A stretch of DNA of 64,000 nucleotides from Homarus americanus. Taxonomy: Eukaryota > Arthropoda > Malacostraca > Decapoda > Nephropidae. Under the pieces are notes generated by a model that made no database searches, had not been told where the DNA came from, and saw nothing but the letters and a program-made list of their open reading frames with translations. The stretch covers positions 3,749,025 to 3,813,024 of the forward strand of contig NW_024735554.1 of the NCBI RefSeq assembly GCF_018991925.1, written 5' to 3'. Made by a program: the position numbers and the translations under genes. This document shows positions 33,507-45,203 of this stretch, one piece after another; positions within the stretch are counted from its first letter, which is position 1, and each line of letters begins with the position of its first letter.

Positions 33507-33543
<37 letters not shown>

Positions 33544-36500
33544 GGGTGAATGAAGGTGTCTGAACCCCCAGACTCTATATCCACATTATTATTCGAGTAT
33601 AACTGTACAGGGCAGAGAGAGAGAGAGATGACCAGGTGAGGCTGGCAATAGTACTAGAGGAACCCATAAGAGCGACACCATTTAGCGTCTGATGTAAACA
33701 AGCAAATGACTTGCATTATCATAATATAAATTGGCCTTTGGCTTGTTTAAGTAAGTCAATTGTCAGAATTAATATATTTTACACTTGGCTTATTCGTTGT
33801 TTAATGACTAAGTATAGGTCCCGGGAAAGAGTCATAAGTTATTAAACAACACCTAGGTAGAACATCAAGGACAGTGTGGTGAAGGTTCAGCTAGTGCATT
33901 CTATACTAGGTCAAGACTTTCTGCCTCATTTACACACAATTGTAGGGTCTCAAGTGGTTCTCTTACTTGACAACACAACATGCATACTGTATAACGCTTC
34001 TCACTATTGATATTTTTTTTATTTTTTTATTTATTTATGGCTCTTTATTATTACTATTATTATAATTGGTATTACTATGCTTTAAGACACAGTAGCGCCC
34101 CCGAAAGTTCTAAACTACCGAAACATTTAGGTCTCGCGGAAATGGATACTAGCGACACAATTGAATTTAGTTGATTTTACGTAGTTTTCAGTCTGAAGAT
34201 ATTTATATGCGCATCATACATGCGCAATGTTGACTGACGTCATCCAGTCGTGAAGTATGAGGTATCGATATCATCAGGCTGCTTCCTTTGAAAAGGAAGC
34301 AGCCTGAGTAATTTCATTGACCAGTCTCACAATGGCCGTGGTGGAGGTTGGTTGTCATTTGTGCTCCTCGAATATTTTAAGTTTATTGCTGAGTTTTACG
34401 AGAAAGACGATCATTCTATCCAATTCTTACGTATCCCTGGTCCTTCCACATCTAACTAAAAAAATGCTCGTTTTTGCCCCCTCCTCCCCCCTCACCAATA
34501 ATGGGGGAGAGCCTGGGAAATTGGGGTTTTCGGGGTGGGGAGAAAACGAGTCATCTTAGTTAACAAAACAGTAGCTAGAGTAGTCCTAGCTTAAACTAAC
34601 CTAAATGTTTCGTCGTTAATAGCTTTGGGGTCCGCCATGTCAGAAAGTACAATACCTTAGAAGTTGAAGGACCAGGGATACGGGTACTGAAGAATTGGTT
34701 CGCAGGCCTAGTGCCGGGCATTGATCTTCGTTCACTATGTAATTTTATGATCTACAAATTTGATACCCATAATTTGTCCCATCAAGGGAGGAATGAAGAC
34801 GTCTTATTTTTATCCCAACTATTTATTGATTTATTATTTGTGTAAAAAATATCAGTCTTTCATTTCATTATTAGTATAAACATGTAAATTTAGAATTTTG
34901 TCCGTTTCGGCACTACTAGGAGGATGGGATAATTGATTCCGAAACGTAAGCTGATCCAATAAACTCAGGACTCAAGCTGATTGTGGTGGTTTCCGTGATG
35001 CTCTTGATCAATATATATTATTTTAACTCTACAAATCTTTACAAATTATTTGAAAATTTGATTTAATACAAATTTTGTATTAATTATTCATATCGATATT
35101 TTTTAATCGGAAATAGTAATGGTTATCCCTCGTGTAACGAGGATGGCCGGCCCGAGGGCCACCTAGGCGTGAATTTGTTTAAAGTCTAGAAGCTGTCGCC
35201 AACACAACAACCACACCCTAAGTTAACGAGCTGCATGACCCAGTGTCAAGGAAGAGTCCGAGAAGACCGGACAACTCGCCAACTGCACTGGCTAACCTGT
35301 ACCCCGGAATATGATCTGCAAATCGATTAACATCCATTTCCACAATTACTGCTGGGTAGACAGAGGCAAATGGCGTAAAGAAACTTGCCCATAGTTTCCC
35401 TGCCAGGGGATCGATCCCGACAAGTATACTTACTTGGAGGTGTTTTTCTATTACCGCTTGTCAGTTCCATCTTGTACTGAAGCTCCCACAGTCTTAAGGC
35501 TGGGCTCTCTTGTAGCTCAAAGTCTTGCTGCTCACTAGAAGAGAAATAAAATGAATACCATTAGTTATGTGTATTTTATTATGTATTAGTTTTGGTTGTA
35601 TGAAAACAGCTATACTGTATTATGTAGACAATATGAAGAGTGGTGCTGTTTGAGAATGTTTTTTATTATAACATTATATATTGTAAAAAAAAGTGTTTTG
35701 TTAATTCCAGTATTTATCTATAAAATTCGTTATATATGAAAAAAAAAATTTAAAGAGAGGTGGGATAACCAAGGGAGAGAGGGGGAGGGCAGGTCTTGGT
35801 TGTCCCAGGAAACACAAACAAAAGTGTCAACCCTTGTGACCAGGTTAAGACCTATGAATGATTGTGATTAAAAACTACATTAACCTCAGCATCGTGAATT
35901 GGTGTTTGTTTATTGTGGATTTTGTCCAACACTAACCCCCCCCCCCTCCTCCTCACCCCTTTCTCATGCCCTGTTGAAGATATAATTTGGTTATATGGGA
36001 TTGTTTTGAAATCTTTTTGGGGCTATTAAAATAAATAGTAAAATAGCATCTAGCTAATTTTATACAGAATATTCTAAGACATTGTTTAGTGTATCTCAGT
36101 ACTTGACCGAATTCAAGCTGTGAGTGAGACGCGGTGGGTGCCATGGTAAACTTGGTACTATGAGAACCCGGGAGTCGGGGTCGGGGTCGGTTACAGACCA
36201 AAACTAAAGATGTTCACGTCAGCGAGGTGTGGCATCATAGAATCCTTATATAAAATATATTTTTTATAGTTTCTGGATGGTCACAGGTGAGCATGTATAA
36301 GTGTTGATCACGATAATACATGAAAATTTCGTAAAAAACCTAACCTAACCTAAACTAACCTAACCTCTCGAAACGCAACGTAACCCAACCCAACCTTACC
36401 TATCCTACTCTAAGTATAATTTAGCTATCTGATTGTATCGTAGAGGATAAAGGAAGAGTTACCTGTTGGTGTCAACAATCTTGGCGTCACACCCCAGCCA

Positions 36501-38615
36501 CACACACTGAAAAAAAATATATATCTGAATTATCACTACTGACTCTTATGGAAACTGAACACTAATATCATCAAGCATGAAAAACAAAACACAAAAAACA
36601 TAAATGAGGGATTTGCTGGTATCTGTCCTTAATATTGTACCACAGTTATGATCAATATGGAGGAGAGGAGAGGTATGGAAGACCTTCATCCATTAGGCGT
36701 GTCAACCATCCTCAACGATTGACGAAACTGACGGTACATCCCGAGGTGCGTTGTTTGCTGTAGAGTAGCGTTATATACCTCGTCTCTTATAATGCCATAT
36801 TTCATAAAAACATATACTAATTCGTTAATATTAAACTACAATATTCAGTTGAAGCAATATAAAAACAAAGGTGAATTCATAATCTTACACCGGTATTTGG
36901 CGGTGTCACAATAGTTTTACAGATTAAGGTAAGATGTGGGGGGCATGGCGAATCAGGGGTTAGGTTAGGTTTTGTTGGTTGGCTAGTATTTTATTTATTT
37001 TATTTATTCGAAAAAGAGGGAAAAATCCAACTTTTTCCGTTATGAATGTTAGGTGGAGGGTGGGGGGGAATATAAAAAAAAATGATTTTTGGAGGAAATG
37101 GATATAAAATTCGTTCGAAACTCACCATAAATCATAGGAAAAAAACTGTTTTTAATATAAATATAAATACCGGTGTGATACTATAAATTGACCAAAACAA
37201 ATTCTATTGTATATCACACGAGACCTTATTTTGCAAGTTTTGATAATTTACGATTGTACGTACAGTGCATTCTTGTTGGTTGCTACTCCGGTTTAACTAA
37301 CGCACCCGGAAAAAAAATGTGGTAACGAACAAGAAGTGTGATCAGTTTTTCTTATTCCCTACAATCCAGGTGGCGTGTCTTCCTTGTACAACACATTTGA
37401 CCTAAGGAACTGATACTGGGGACGATAACACCTGTAGTTCATGGTACAGGGGAAGGATGTTCATAAGCGGCTCCCATTTGCCGGAGACAGACCCAAAAGT
37501 GTTCCAACCCATTCTGATGTAACCTATAGCTGTGCCAGTGTGTACGAAATGTTGTATTTCTCTTCAACTATTCTATACAGCTTTGGCAAGAATTAAGACG
37601 GTACAAATAGTCACGTTTGAAACTAGTAGTAGGATCAAATTTACCGTGTCTCCTGCAGAGATGAATCCACATGTATCTAACTTTCTCATTGTTACCGCAC
37701 AGTAGGATATGTTACCGCACAGTAGGATATGTTACCGCCACAGTAGGATATGTTACCGCCACAGTAGGATATGTTAGTAAGATAAATTAGAAGAGAGAGA
37801 AAGGGAGAGAGGAGAGAGACAGTGTTGACAACGAACTTTGCTGAGGTGTTAATTGTGCGTCCCAGCCACATGTTAGGTGAAGAAACTGTTTACAACTCAG
37901 AATAGCTTACTGAACGAGATGGAGCTGGGAGCAGCTGTGCGACTGTCTGAGGGACAGTCTATCGCCTTCTACTGTAAAGGCAACATCTTGATTCTCGTCA
38001 GCCAATATCACCAGCAGGACATTAGATTTGTTCCCGTTGGTCTAACCCTAGACCCCAATACGTGAATGTGAACTGTTGAATCCTCCGAGAACTCTTAAAT
38101 AACTTTAATAAGTGTAATTATGTACTGTATATTGATCGTATTATTCAAACTGTGTCCTGATGTATCAGCAGTTGTTATATGTGAATTGTATTCAACAGCT
38201 TTTGACCGAATTATACTCATCGCGTCAACGACAAGGGTCTTATTGTCCTGCACAAACCAAAATCGCTCCTATGAGCGATTACACTCATTGTTGAGGAAGA
38301 GCCGGAGAGTAATGTTACCCTTCTGTGTGTTTGTAATCACAGTAGTACCCAAATTCTGCACAATTGTTGGCGTTTTTCGCTGTTTTTCTGCTAACCAGTT
38401 TTATCAACGAAAGCTCGGAAAAAGTCCCCCAAATCTATAATAGCAAGTGGTGACCGGCAGCTTGACGTCAGCATTGGTGGTCACGTTTACTTGAGTTGAG
38501 CGCGGTAAACGGCATCACTACCTACCTAACTATACTGTATTGTACATACGTGTCGTGGTGAGGGAGAGATACTGACCAGAAGTGTGACTGTTAACATCAG
38601 CTTGGCGGATCTCAT
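33138..38615 (-). CDS. Candidate small secreted protein, four exons, family unknown
   Basis: Four minus-strand exons join into one frame: 38615-38577, 36506-36463, 35534-35434 and 33190-33138 (stop TAG 33140-33138). Introns are GT-AG with agreeing phases 0, 2 and 1. Acceptors of exons 2 and 3 are strong (TTTTTTTTCAG, TTTCTCTTCTAG), as are their donors (CAG/GTAACT, CAA/GTAAGT). The first donor is the weaker GTCAGT. The predicted 78 residues start MRSAKLMLTVTLLCVWLGCDA, a textbook signal peptide split by intron 1. A Cys-free, polar mature part follows, including SPALRLWELQYKMELTSGN and a dibasic RK. I recognise no family; secretion and a signalling or defence role are inferences. The terminal exon is uncertain: an alternative at 35315-35218 also fits the phase. 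Confidence 0.5.
33430..33510 (-). mobile_element. LINE 3' end, family B, copy 2
   Basis: On the minus strand it reads TTTTCGCCCCCAGGCCCTGAT through GTGCCCGGGTGGGCTAATCC. This matches the 3' UTRs at 20.6 and 49.4 kb. An (AAT)n tract at 33501-33541 adjoins it. Confidence 0.65.
33511..35217. other. Intronic sequence of the candidate secreted-protein gene
   Basis: Apart from the (AAT)n tract, the hairpin at 34275 and a GAGA run near 33617, I see no element or exon that I can support. An open frame at 34317-34559 (plus strand) has no family resemblance. Confidence 0.4.
34275..34306. repeat. Perfect 15-bp hairpin
   Basis: CAGGCTGCTTCCTTT and its exact complement are separated by two bases (GA). 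It lies in otherwise unremarkable sequence, next to TATCGATATC. No coding frame crosses it convincingly. Confidence 0.9.
35218..35420 (-). repeat. SINE-like segment and possible alternative terminal exon
   Basis: On the minus strand GGGATCGATCCCCTGGCAGGG resembles a tRNA-type B box region, followed by sequence that looks repetitive. It also contains an acceptor (CGATTTGCAG, before 35315) and a 32-codon frame in the correct phase, ending at TAG 35220-35218. The segment may therefore be an alternative last exon for the secreted protein, or just repeat. Confidence 0.3.
36507..38576. other. Intron 1 of the candidate secreted-protein gene
   Basis: It contains four 20-21-bp GTTACCGC(C)ACAGTAGGATAT units (37694-37775) and CCTAA-rich patches (36339-36366). 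A plus-strand frame at 37877-38065 (MELGAAVRLSEGQSIAFYCK) has no splice context that I can support. Confidence 0.4.
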
Positions 38616-38790
38616 GGTGTCGGAGTAGGCTAAGAGGGACAAACTCGGTAGGATAATTTGTTACGTTCTCGTAGCGGAGTAGAAGCTAGTGAAGGCGGCG
38701 CGGCGTTCTGATGAAGGTGACGATAAATGGAGAGAAGAGAGCCGTTTGCTGAAGGGTTGGTTGGTGATACGGAGAGAAGAGAGCCTTGGT

Positions 38791-38836
38791 ACTGAGCCAG
38801 AGTGTGCAAGACCACCAGAGTAAGCGCTTTTATATA
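38791..38836 (-). promoter_or_regulatory. TATA box and start region of the secreted-protein gene
   Basis: On the minus strand TATATAAAA (38836-38828) precedes the ATG at 38615 by about 215 bp. A TCAGT initiator-like word is at 38795-38791; start sites nearer 38805 would be the more usual spacing. The 5' leader holds two direct copies of GGCTCTCTTCTCTCC (about 38770 and 38731). Confidence 0.5.
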
Positions 38837-38993
38837 CGTCTACATTACATGTCCCACCTGTGCCAGACATCTGCGTCATGACACTTGTATAGCAAAACTT
38901 AACCTATAATTATAGCATATACAAATCAACAAACTTTCATATCATGTGCTCTTTAATTTAGGATTGGGTCCAGCTAGCAGAAAATGGGAAATT

Positions 38994-39140
38994 GTCCAGT
39001 GTGACGTAGAAGGTTGATATAGAGGGGTTGAAGGAGGCTTGTGTTGAAGATAGATATCGAGTGAGGATTTGTATTAGCTTTTAATTATTACGTTGATGTG
39101 TGTTTAAGGTTACAAGTTTAGATACCAACCTGTGCATATC

Positions 39141-39173
<33 letters not shown>

Positions 39174-39463
39174 CGTAATACCGAATTATGAAATCCCGTT
39201 CGCTATTCATCACCTCAGCTGTTTTTTGTCCACTCCTTCATCCTGGTTATCTTTTCGTTGACGATTTCACATGTAATAGTTATATCTCTTAATCCCTCAA
39301 ATATATGCATCACCCTTAGTACTGTCATGTTATCCTTTGTTTTGTGCTCTGGTGTGGGTTTTTTCTTCAGTATAGTACATCGATGTTGTCTTGAATTTGT
39401 GAAGCACCCATCAGTGAATCGTTGTCACTCCATACCCTCCCGTGGACTCCCTTCAAAAAAAAA
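38994..39463 (+). repeat. 460-bp inverted repeat, copy 2
   Basis: Reverse complement of 25903-26362, ending in nine A after CCCTTC. It contains (TAA)n and the same 60-residue frame starting MTISHVIVISLNPSN. It is followed after 19 bp by the second solo LTR. Confidence 0.85.
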
Positions 39464-39482
39464 TTGTTTAAATATAATGATG

Positions 39483-40094
39483 TGTTACGAACCACGCCAT
39501 CTATTGTCATGATCTACCTACCCAGCACCACGAGCAACGCCATCTAGGGACGAAACCCGAGTATGACTAGTCTTAGTTACTACTCTCGGGTTTCCCTTCT
39601 CCATATCCTGGTTGTTGCCTCACCTCCTCCAAGTCTTCCTCAACAGCTCCAGTTCGAGGAGAGTTCAGTTCACTCTGGGAAATGACCACACTAGGATCAC
39701 CTATCCTGGAAACCTACGGCACAGTGACTACCTACCTTCTTCAATACTCAGCCTTACTCGTCAGCCATCTCAGCACTGCACTTGAGTATTTTGTAATCTT
39801 ATATTGCCTCCCACCTCCACTTGCTTCTGTTTGTTGCATGTTGTATAAATATGTATATACTGTTAAGCCAATGTTGCGTATGTTTAGGTTAAGTATGGTT
39901 AAGGGTAAATTATAGAAAGCTGAATATTTTGTTAAGGAATTTATGGTACTTTATTATACACAACAAAAAATCGCATCCTTTGTCTACCCTTTTATAGTCC
40001 GATTGTCTTTGTTTATTTAAGTTTTTTTTATTGTTGTTGCCTGTTGGGATCCAGGTAGACTTTTAACTATATTCTAAATCCCCAACTCGTAACA
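39483..40094 (+). repeat. Solo LTR, second copy
   Basis: The 612-bp sequence has the same TGTTACGA...TCGTAACA ends and nearly the same body as the LTR at 30272-30878. Flanks (ATGATG and CCTCAG) show no target duplication, and the right edge abuts the 21-bp minisatellite exactly. Confidence 0.85.
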
Positions 40095-41238
40095 CCTCAG
40101 ACACTCCCAGGTACACCTCAGACACTCCCAGGTACACCTCAGACACTCCCAGGTACACCTCAGACACTCCCAGGTACACCTCAGACACTCCCAGGTACAC
40201 CTCAGACACTCCCAGGTACACCTCAGACACTCCCAGGTACACCTTTGACACGCCCACGTACTCCCCTGACACTCCCTGGTACACCACTGATACTCCCAGG
40301 TACACCTCAGACACTCCCAGGTACTCAACTGACACTCCCTGGTACACCTCAGACACTCCCAGGCACCTCAGACACTCCCAGGTACACCTCAGACACTCCC
40401 AGGTACACCTCAGACACTCTCAGGTACACCTCAGACACTCTCAGTACATTTCAGACACTCCCAGGTACACCTCCTGACACTCGGGTACCTCCACACACTC
40501 AGGTACACCTCCAAACACTCCCAAGGTGACCTCTGATGCTCCCAGGTAACACCACAGTACTCCCAGGTAACCTTGAGCCTCCCAGGTACCTCTGGCCTCC
40601 CAGGTACACCTCTCTGACACTCCCAGGTGCCTCTGACACTCCCAGGTACATCTCCGGCACTCCCAGGTAACCTCTTACACCTCCGACACTCAGGTACACC
40701 TCCGACACTCCCAGGGCCCCTCCTCCCAGGTACCTCATACTCCCAGGCACACCGCTGACCTCCCAGGTACACCTCTGACACTCCCAGGTACACCTCCTGA
40801 CACTCCCAGGTACACCCTCCAACACTCCCAGGTACATGATAGCACCTCAGACACTGCCAGGTGCACCTCTGACCTCCCACTCCTCTGACACTCCCAGGCA
40901 CTCCTCTGACACTCCCAGGTACTCTCGATAGGTACACCTCAGACACTCCCAGGTGCACCTCAGACACTCCCAGGTACACCTCAGACACTCCCAGGTACAC
41001 CTCAGACACTCCCAGTTTCACCCCTGACACTACCAGGTACACCCCTGACACTCCCAGGTACACCTCAGGCACTCCCAGATAAAACTTTGACACTCCCAGG
41101 TACTCCACTGACACTCCCTGGTACACCTCTGACACTCCCATGTACTCCCATGACACTCCCTGGCACACCCCTGACACTCCCAGGTACTCCACTGACTCTC
41201 CCTGGTACACCTCTGACACTCCCAGGTACACCTCAGGC
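40095..41238. repeat. 21-bp minisatellite, about 50 units
   Basis: The unit is CCTCAGACACTCCCAGGTACA, with many variants in the centre (40440-40920). The 21-bp period leaves long open frames on both strands with heptad repeats (for example GVSEVYL). These are consequences of the period, not proteins. Confidence 0.95.
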
Positions 41239-41795
41239 CTAACATATTTATTTCAGAATTTGGCAGAATGATAGCGTACTGAAATGTAATTGGTGGGAGA
41301 TCGTCTAAATTACAAAGCGTAATTGGTAAATACTGAGTTTTATCACTATTGAACTTAACCAAGTTTTTACCTTCCCATTCAGAGATGCTGCACAGATCTG
41401 CATTGATAGAAATAATGATATCAGCTCTAGAAACAGATCTAGCTTGAGAGTTAGGAGGAAGGGGAAAATGTGAAGAAGAGTGAAGAGTAGAAACATCAGC
41501 GTAAGAATTGATAGAATTAGTTGTAGTGTGAAGTAAATCATTGATAAAAAGAAGGAAGAGAGTTGGTATAAGAACAGAACCCTGTAGGACACCACTATTG
41601 GTAGAGAGAGAGCGAGAGATCGATCCCTCAACAACAACTGCCATGGATCGGTTCTCAAGGAAGCTAGAGATGAGAAAACAAAGTGGGGGAGAGAAACCAA
41701 AAGAGGGAAGTTTAGACAGCAAAGACTTGTGCCATACCCTGTCAAATGCTTTGGAGATGTCGAGGGCCACGACCGTTTCTGACGAGAAAGATATT
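41239..41795 (-). pseudogene. LINE reverse transcriptase fragment abutting the minisatellite
   Basis: Minus-strand frame with RT palm motifs: ALDISKAFDRVWHKS, then GVLQGSVLIPTLFLLFINDL and the catalytic box read as YADV where YADD is expected. SEWEGKNLVKFNSDKT follows. The box has lost one catalytic Asp, so it cannot be active. The family is the same type as the C-terminal fragment at 49.4-50.1 kb. The frame ends at MLGL, where the 21-bp minisatellite begins. Confidence 0.8.
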
Positions 41796-42190
41796 TAGCT
41801 AAATTTTATAAAGATACATATATTCATTATTTCAAACATAAGCTCGTAGGAAGTTTATCAGAGATCTTATCTATGAATTAACTTAAACTCTGGTGGCAAA
41901 TTCCCGCTTTCGGAGGATCCATTTAATATATACTTGTTTTTGCCCACAATAAGGCATACTAAGACAGATTACGTATCAGTAATACTACATTATGCAAAAA
42001 CAATATTTTTAAAGATCAGAATCACATTGAAATATTACACGACCGTTAGCAGAGGCGCGAAAAATATGAAGTTGTTCGCAGGAGAGTTTCTGGTAGAGCT
42101 ACGTCCATAAACACGCAACCACTACAGTAATGACCAATTAACGTAATACGAATCACTGAAACGGAAGGTGAGGGCGAGGCGGGGGGGGGT
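41796..42190. other. Gene-free stretch
   Basis: AT-rich; nothing recognised. Confidence 0.4.
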
Positions 42191-42194
42191 CGTT

Positions 42195-42810
42195 TTAACT
42201 ATAGTGATGGTGTGATGTAGTGGTGGTGGTGATAGGATGTAGTGGTGGTGGTGATAGGATATAGTGGTGGTGGTGGTGGTGGTGGATGGTGGTGGTGGTG
42301 GTGATAGGATATAGTGGTGGTGGCAGGATAGGATGTGGTGGTGGTGTGGGATAGGGATAGGTGGTGGTGATGGTGATAGGATGTGGTGGTGGTGATGGTG
42401 ATGGATAGTGGTGGTGGTGGATAAGGATAGGATGTGGTGGGTGGTGGTGGTGGTGATAGGATATATGTGGTGGTGGTGATGGTGATAGGATGTCGTGGTG
42501 GTGATGGTGATAGGATGTGGTGGTGGGTGATGGTAGTGATGTAGTGGTAGGTGATAGATGTAGTAGTGGTGGTGGTGGTGATAGGGATGTAGTGGTGGTG
42601 GTGGTGATAGGATGTAGTGGTGGTGGTGGTGATAGGGATGTAGTGGTGGTGGTGGTGATAGGATATAGTGGTGGTGGTGGTGGTGATAGGATGTAGTGGT
42701 GGTGGTGGTGATAGGCTGTAGTGGTGGTGATAGGCTATAGTGGTGGTGATGATAGGATGTAGTGGTGGTGATGATAGGATGTAATGGTGGTAGTGATAGG
42801 ATGTACAGCT
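42195..42810. repeat. GTGGTGGTGATAGGATGTA minisatellite
   Basis: Irregular 18-24-bp units of GTGGTGGTGATAGGAT(G/A)TA with extra GTG triplets. The His/Tyr-rich frame on the minus strand is a by-product. Confidence 0.95.
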
Positions 42811-43271
42811 TTAAAACCACGACAACTATATTTTTTTCCTGTCTCCTTATATGAAACTCAGTATTAAGTTCCGTATATATACTCTACTGAATCTCTACCA
42901 CTAATAAGTTAAGTATACAGCCTAATATCCAAACTTTGTCTGATGTAGATGTCGTATCCAAAACTTAGACACTGTACTATTTAATATTTTTCATATTTAA
43001 GATAAAAGAAATGTTTTTGTTTTTCTCTTCCGAATTTAGCTTGCCTCCTCCCCCTCCCCCCCCCTCCTCTTTGCCGCCGTCGCCTTGAGATGGTTCACAT
43101 GAGATTTATCTTCAATCTTCAGTGATTTACGGTAAGAAAATTTAAGTGAAATCATCTTCCTGGGTTAGGTTAGGTTAGGTTGTTGAGGTTTTCATGAATC
43201 ACGCTCGTTATTTGGGTTGAAATTGACTCATAAGGGAGGAGGTGTATCTCTCTGATAGTTAATTTACTCAC

Positions 43272-43313
43272 AGTCGGGGGTGAACCAGAGCCCGTAGGTC
43301 TCTTTCGACTGCT
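43272..43313 (-). CDS. Candidate internal exon (42 bp)
   Basis: On the minus strand it is bounded by an acceptor (TCGTTCACCCCAG) and a consensus donor (GACT then GTGAGTAAA). All three frames are open, so the protein frame is unknown. It is compatible in phase with the exon at 51489-51547, but the distance is large. Splice sites are the only evidence. Confidence 0.22.
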
Positions 43314-43420
43314 CTGGGGTGAACGAGTCTTGGGTAACAACATTTTCACCCATAATCCCCCCCAGTTGATCATTACGTTAGTCTGATGTAAGCTTATGGG
43401 CTACGTTATTTCCTATATAA

Positions 43421-43500
43421 TCTCTCTCTCTCTCTCTCTCTCGCTCTCTCTCTCTCGCTCGCTCTCTCTCGCTCTCTCTCTCGCTCTCGCTCTCGCTCAC
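43421..43500. repeat. (CT)n with CG interruptions
   Basis: TCTCTCTCTCGCTC-type tract of about 80 bases, ending in CACACACT. Confidence 0.95.
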
Positions 43501-43504
43501 ACAC

Positions 43505-44990
43505 ACTCTCATGTTCAACACTCCTGACTGGAATAGAGTCAAACGTTTAGCTCGGAAAAAAGTCACAGGAAGTACAAAATTCAAGAGCAGATAAGGTAGG
43601 TATAATCCAGGGTGTAGTTAACAAAACATGACCCACAGACTGCCAGCGCAATATATCATGGCATTATCGTTATTAGAAAAAGAACCCCATTTCAGTAAAG
43701 GCCTTAACCATAAAGTCTGTCGTCACACTGCCCCGACAGCGACCACTGGATCTTTTCACATATTTCCACAACTTGGTTTTGGGGAATAGCATGCCTGGGA
43801 TACGTGGATAAACATCTTGTACACTAACCCTTAAACAAACGAAAATATGAGGCGTTCATAATCATATATACACTGACTTTCTTGTGACCTTTTTCCCCAT
43901 ATTCATACCCATGATACTGACTGACTTCCCCTCCCCTTGCTGACCCCCACCTGCTGACTCCCAGAACCTATGGACCCCAGTACCTGACAACCCTAGAACC
44001 TATGGACCCCAGTACCTGACCACCCCTCCTGTACTTGAAACCTCCAACCTAGTAAACATCACCAAAAATAATTCCCTGCCAGAAACGACACTGATATTGT
44101 TAACATTACCCAGTCACTAAAAATCCCATCCTAATGTCCGAGAGATGGTGACCACAGGCCTCCACTCTTCATGTTTCCAGTTTGTCTTCATTAATCCTCC
44201 TAGATTTTGTGTCACTCAGGGGATCACAGAGTTTAATTTCATCAATTCATCTCAGTCTCATCGTTCTCTAATTATATGTTTAAATATTTCAACTTCCTTA
44301 TTCTATAGATTTCAGCGTTTTTCATGGTGTTTTTTTGTCAATCTTATTACTTCATGTTTTCCCTAATCAGAAAATTTAGTTTATAGGTTACCAAGTTACT
44401 TCCGTTGTAAAGTTTTCTCTATGCTAAAATGACTACTTATTTTAACAGATTTATTTATGTTGTATCTCTTATGTTACTATGTTTCTTTTCTTAGTAATTA
44501 TGTGTCCTCCCAGATGTCTCTCTCTTGTCACATGGCAGTCCTCTACAGTTGGGGTTTAGATATATTGCTATCCTTTCTGATGGTATGGAGGAGATATGAA
44601 CAGTACTGCACTGGTATTATTAAACAACTCTTATAGAAATGTCACAGTATTTTGAATTAATTTACCTAAGCATGTACTTTACTCTCCTAGTGGGATGGTG
44701 CTTATGGTGTTTGTGGTTGTTATTGTGGTTATGGTAGTAGAGGTGATGGTATTTGTATGGTTCATGTTAGTGGTGATAGTTGAGGTTATTATGGTAGATG
44801 TGGTGGCGCTCTGACAGATGCCTCAGGCGCAGGTGTGCACCGCATACACTAACGACCTTACTGAACACGCGACCTCAAATTCCCTTTCCACATATTAGGA
44901 ATCAATGCAACGGAAGGTCGTCATACTTGAATTACTGAACGTCACTTTTAATATTTTATTTGACGAACGCCAGGGGATTTCATTGGGCGC
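43505..44990. other. Gene-free stretch
   Basis: A direct repeat ACCTATGGACCCCAGTACCTGAC occurs twice (about 43968 and 43998, shown here with variation). Otherwise I see nothing I can support. Confidence 0.4.
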
Positions 44991-44993
44991 GAA

Positions 44994-45203
44994 ATAGGTA
45001 AACCTTGGTTTGGAAATAGAGTAGTGGACGAGTGGAACAAGTTACCATATATCATCATTAACTCGAATACGCTAGATAGCTTCAAACACAGGTTGGATGG
45101 ATATATGAGCAATAGGGGTTGGGTGTAAATGGGACTGCCCAGTATGGTACAATAGGCCCGCTGCAGTTTCCTCCCTTCTTATGTTCTTATGTTCTTAAAG
45201 AGT
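44994..45203 (+). mobile_element. CR1-like LINE 3' fragment
   Basis: It encodes the last 45 residues of the RT ORF (REIGKPWFGNRVVDEWNKLP to RLDGYMSNRGW), homologous to the end of the LINE at 31.3 kb. Next is a short 3' UTR and a tail of TTCTTATG units (45174-45197). It is severely 5'-truncated. Confidence 0.8.

Noticed and set aside
37877..38065. Plus-strand ORF (MELGAAVRLSEGQSIAFYC) as a gene
   Set aside because: Modest length, no family resemblance, no clear splice or promoter signals, and it lies inside an intron of the opposite-strand candidate gene.
40063..41231. Long minus-strand ORFs of GVSEVYL/CTWECLR heptads as a repeat protein
   Set aside because: The 21-bp unit period is a multiple of three, so several frames on both strands stay open by chance. 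There is no start context or splice support, and one frame merges with a dead LINE RT.
42122..42820. 232-residue His/Tyr-rich ORF
   Set aside because: It is the complement of a GTGGTGATA minisatellite; composition follows the repeat.
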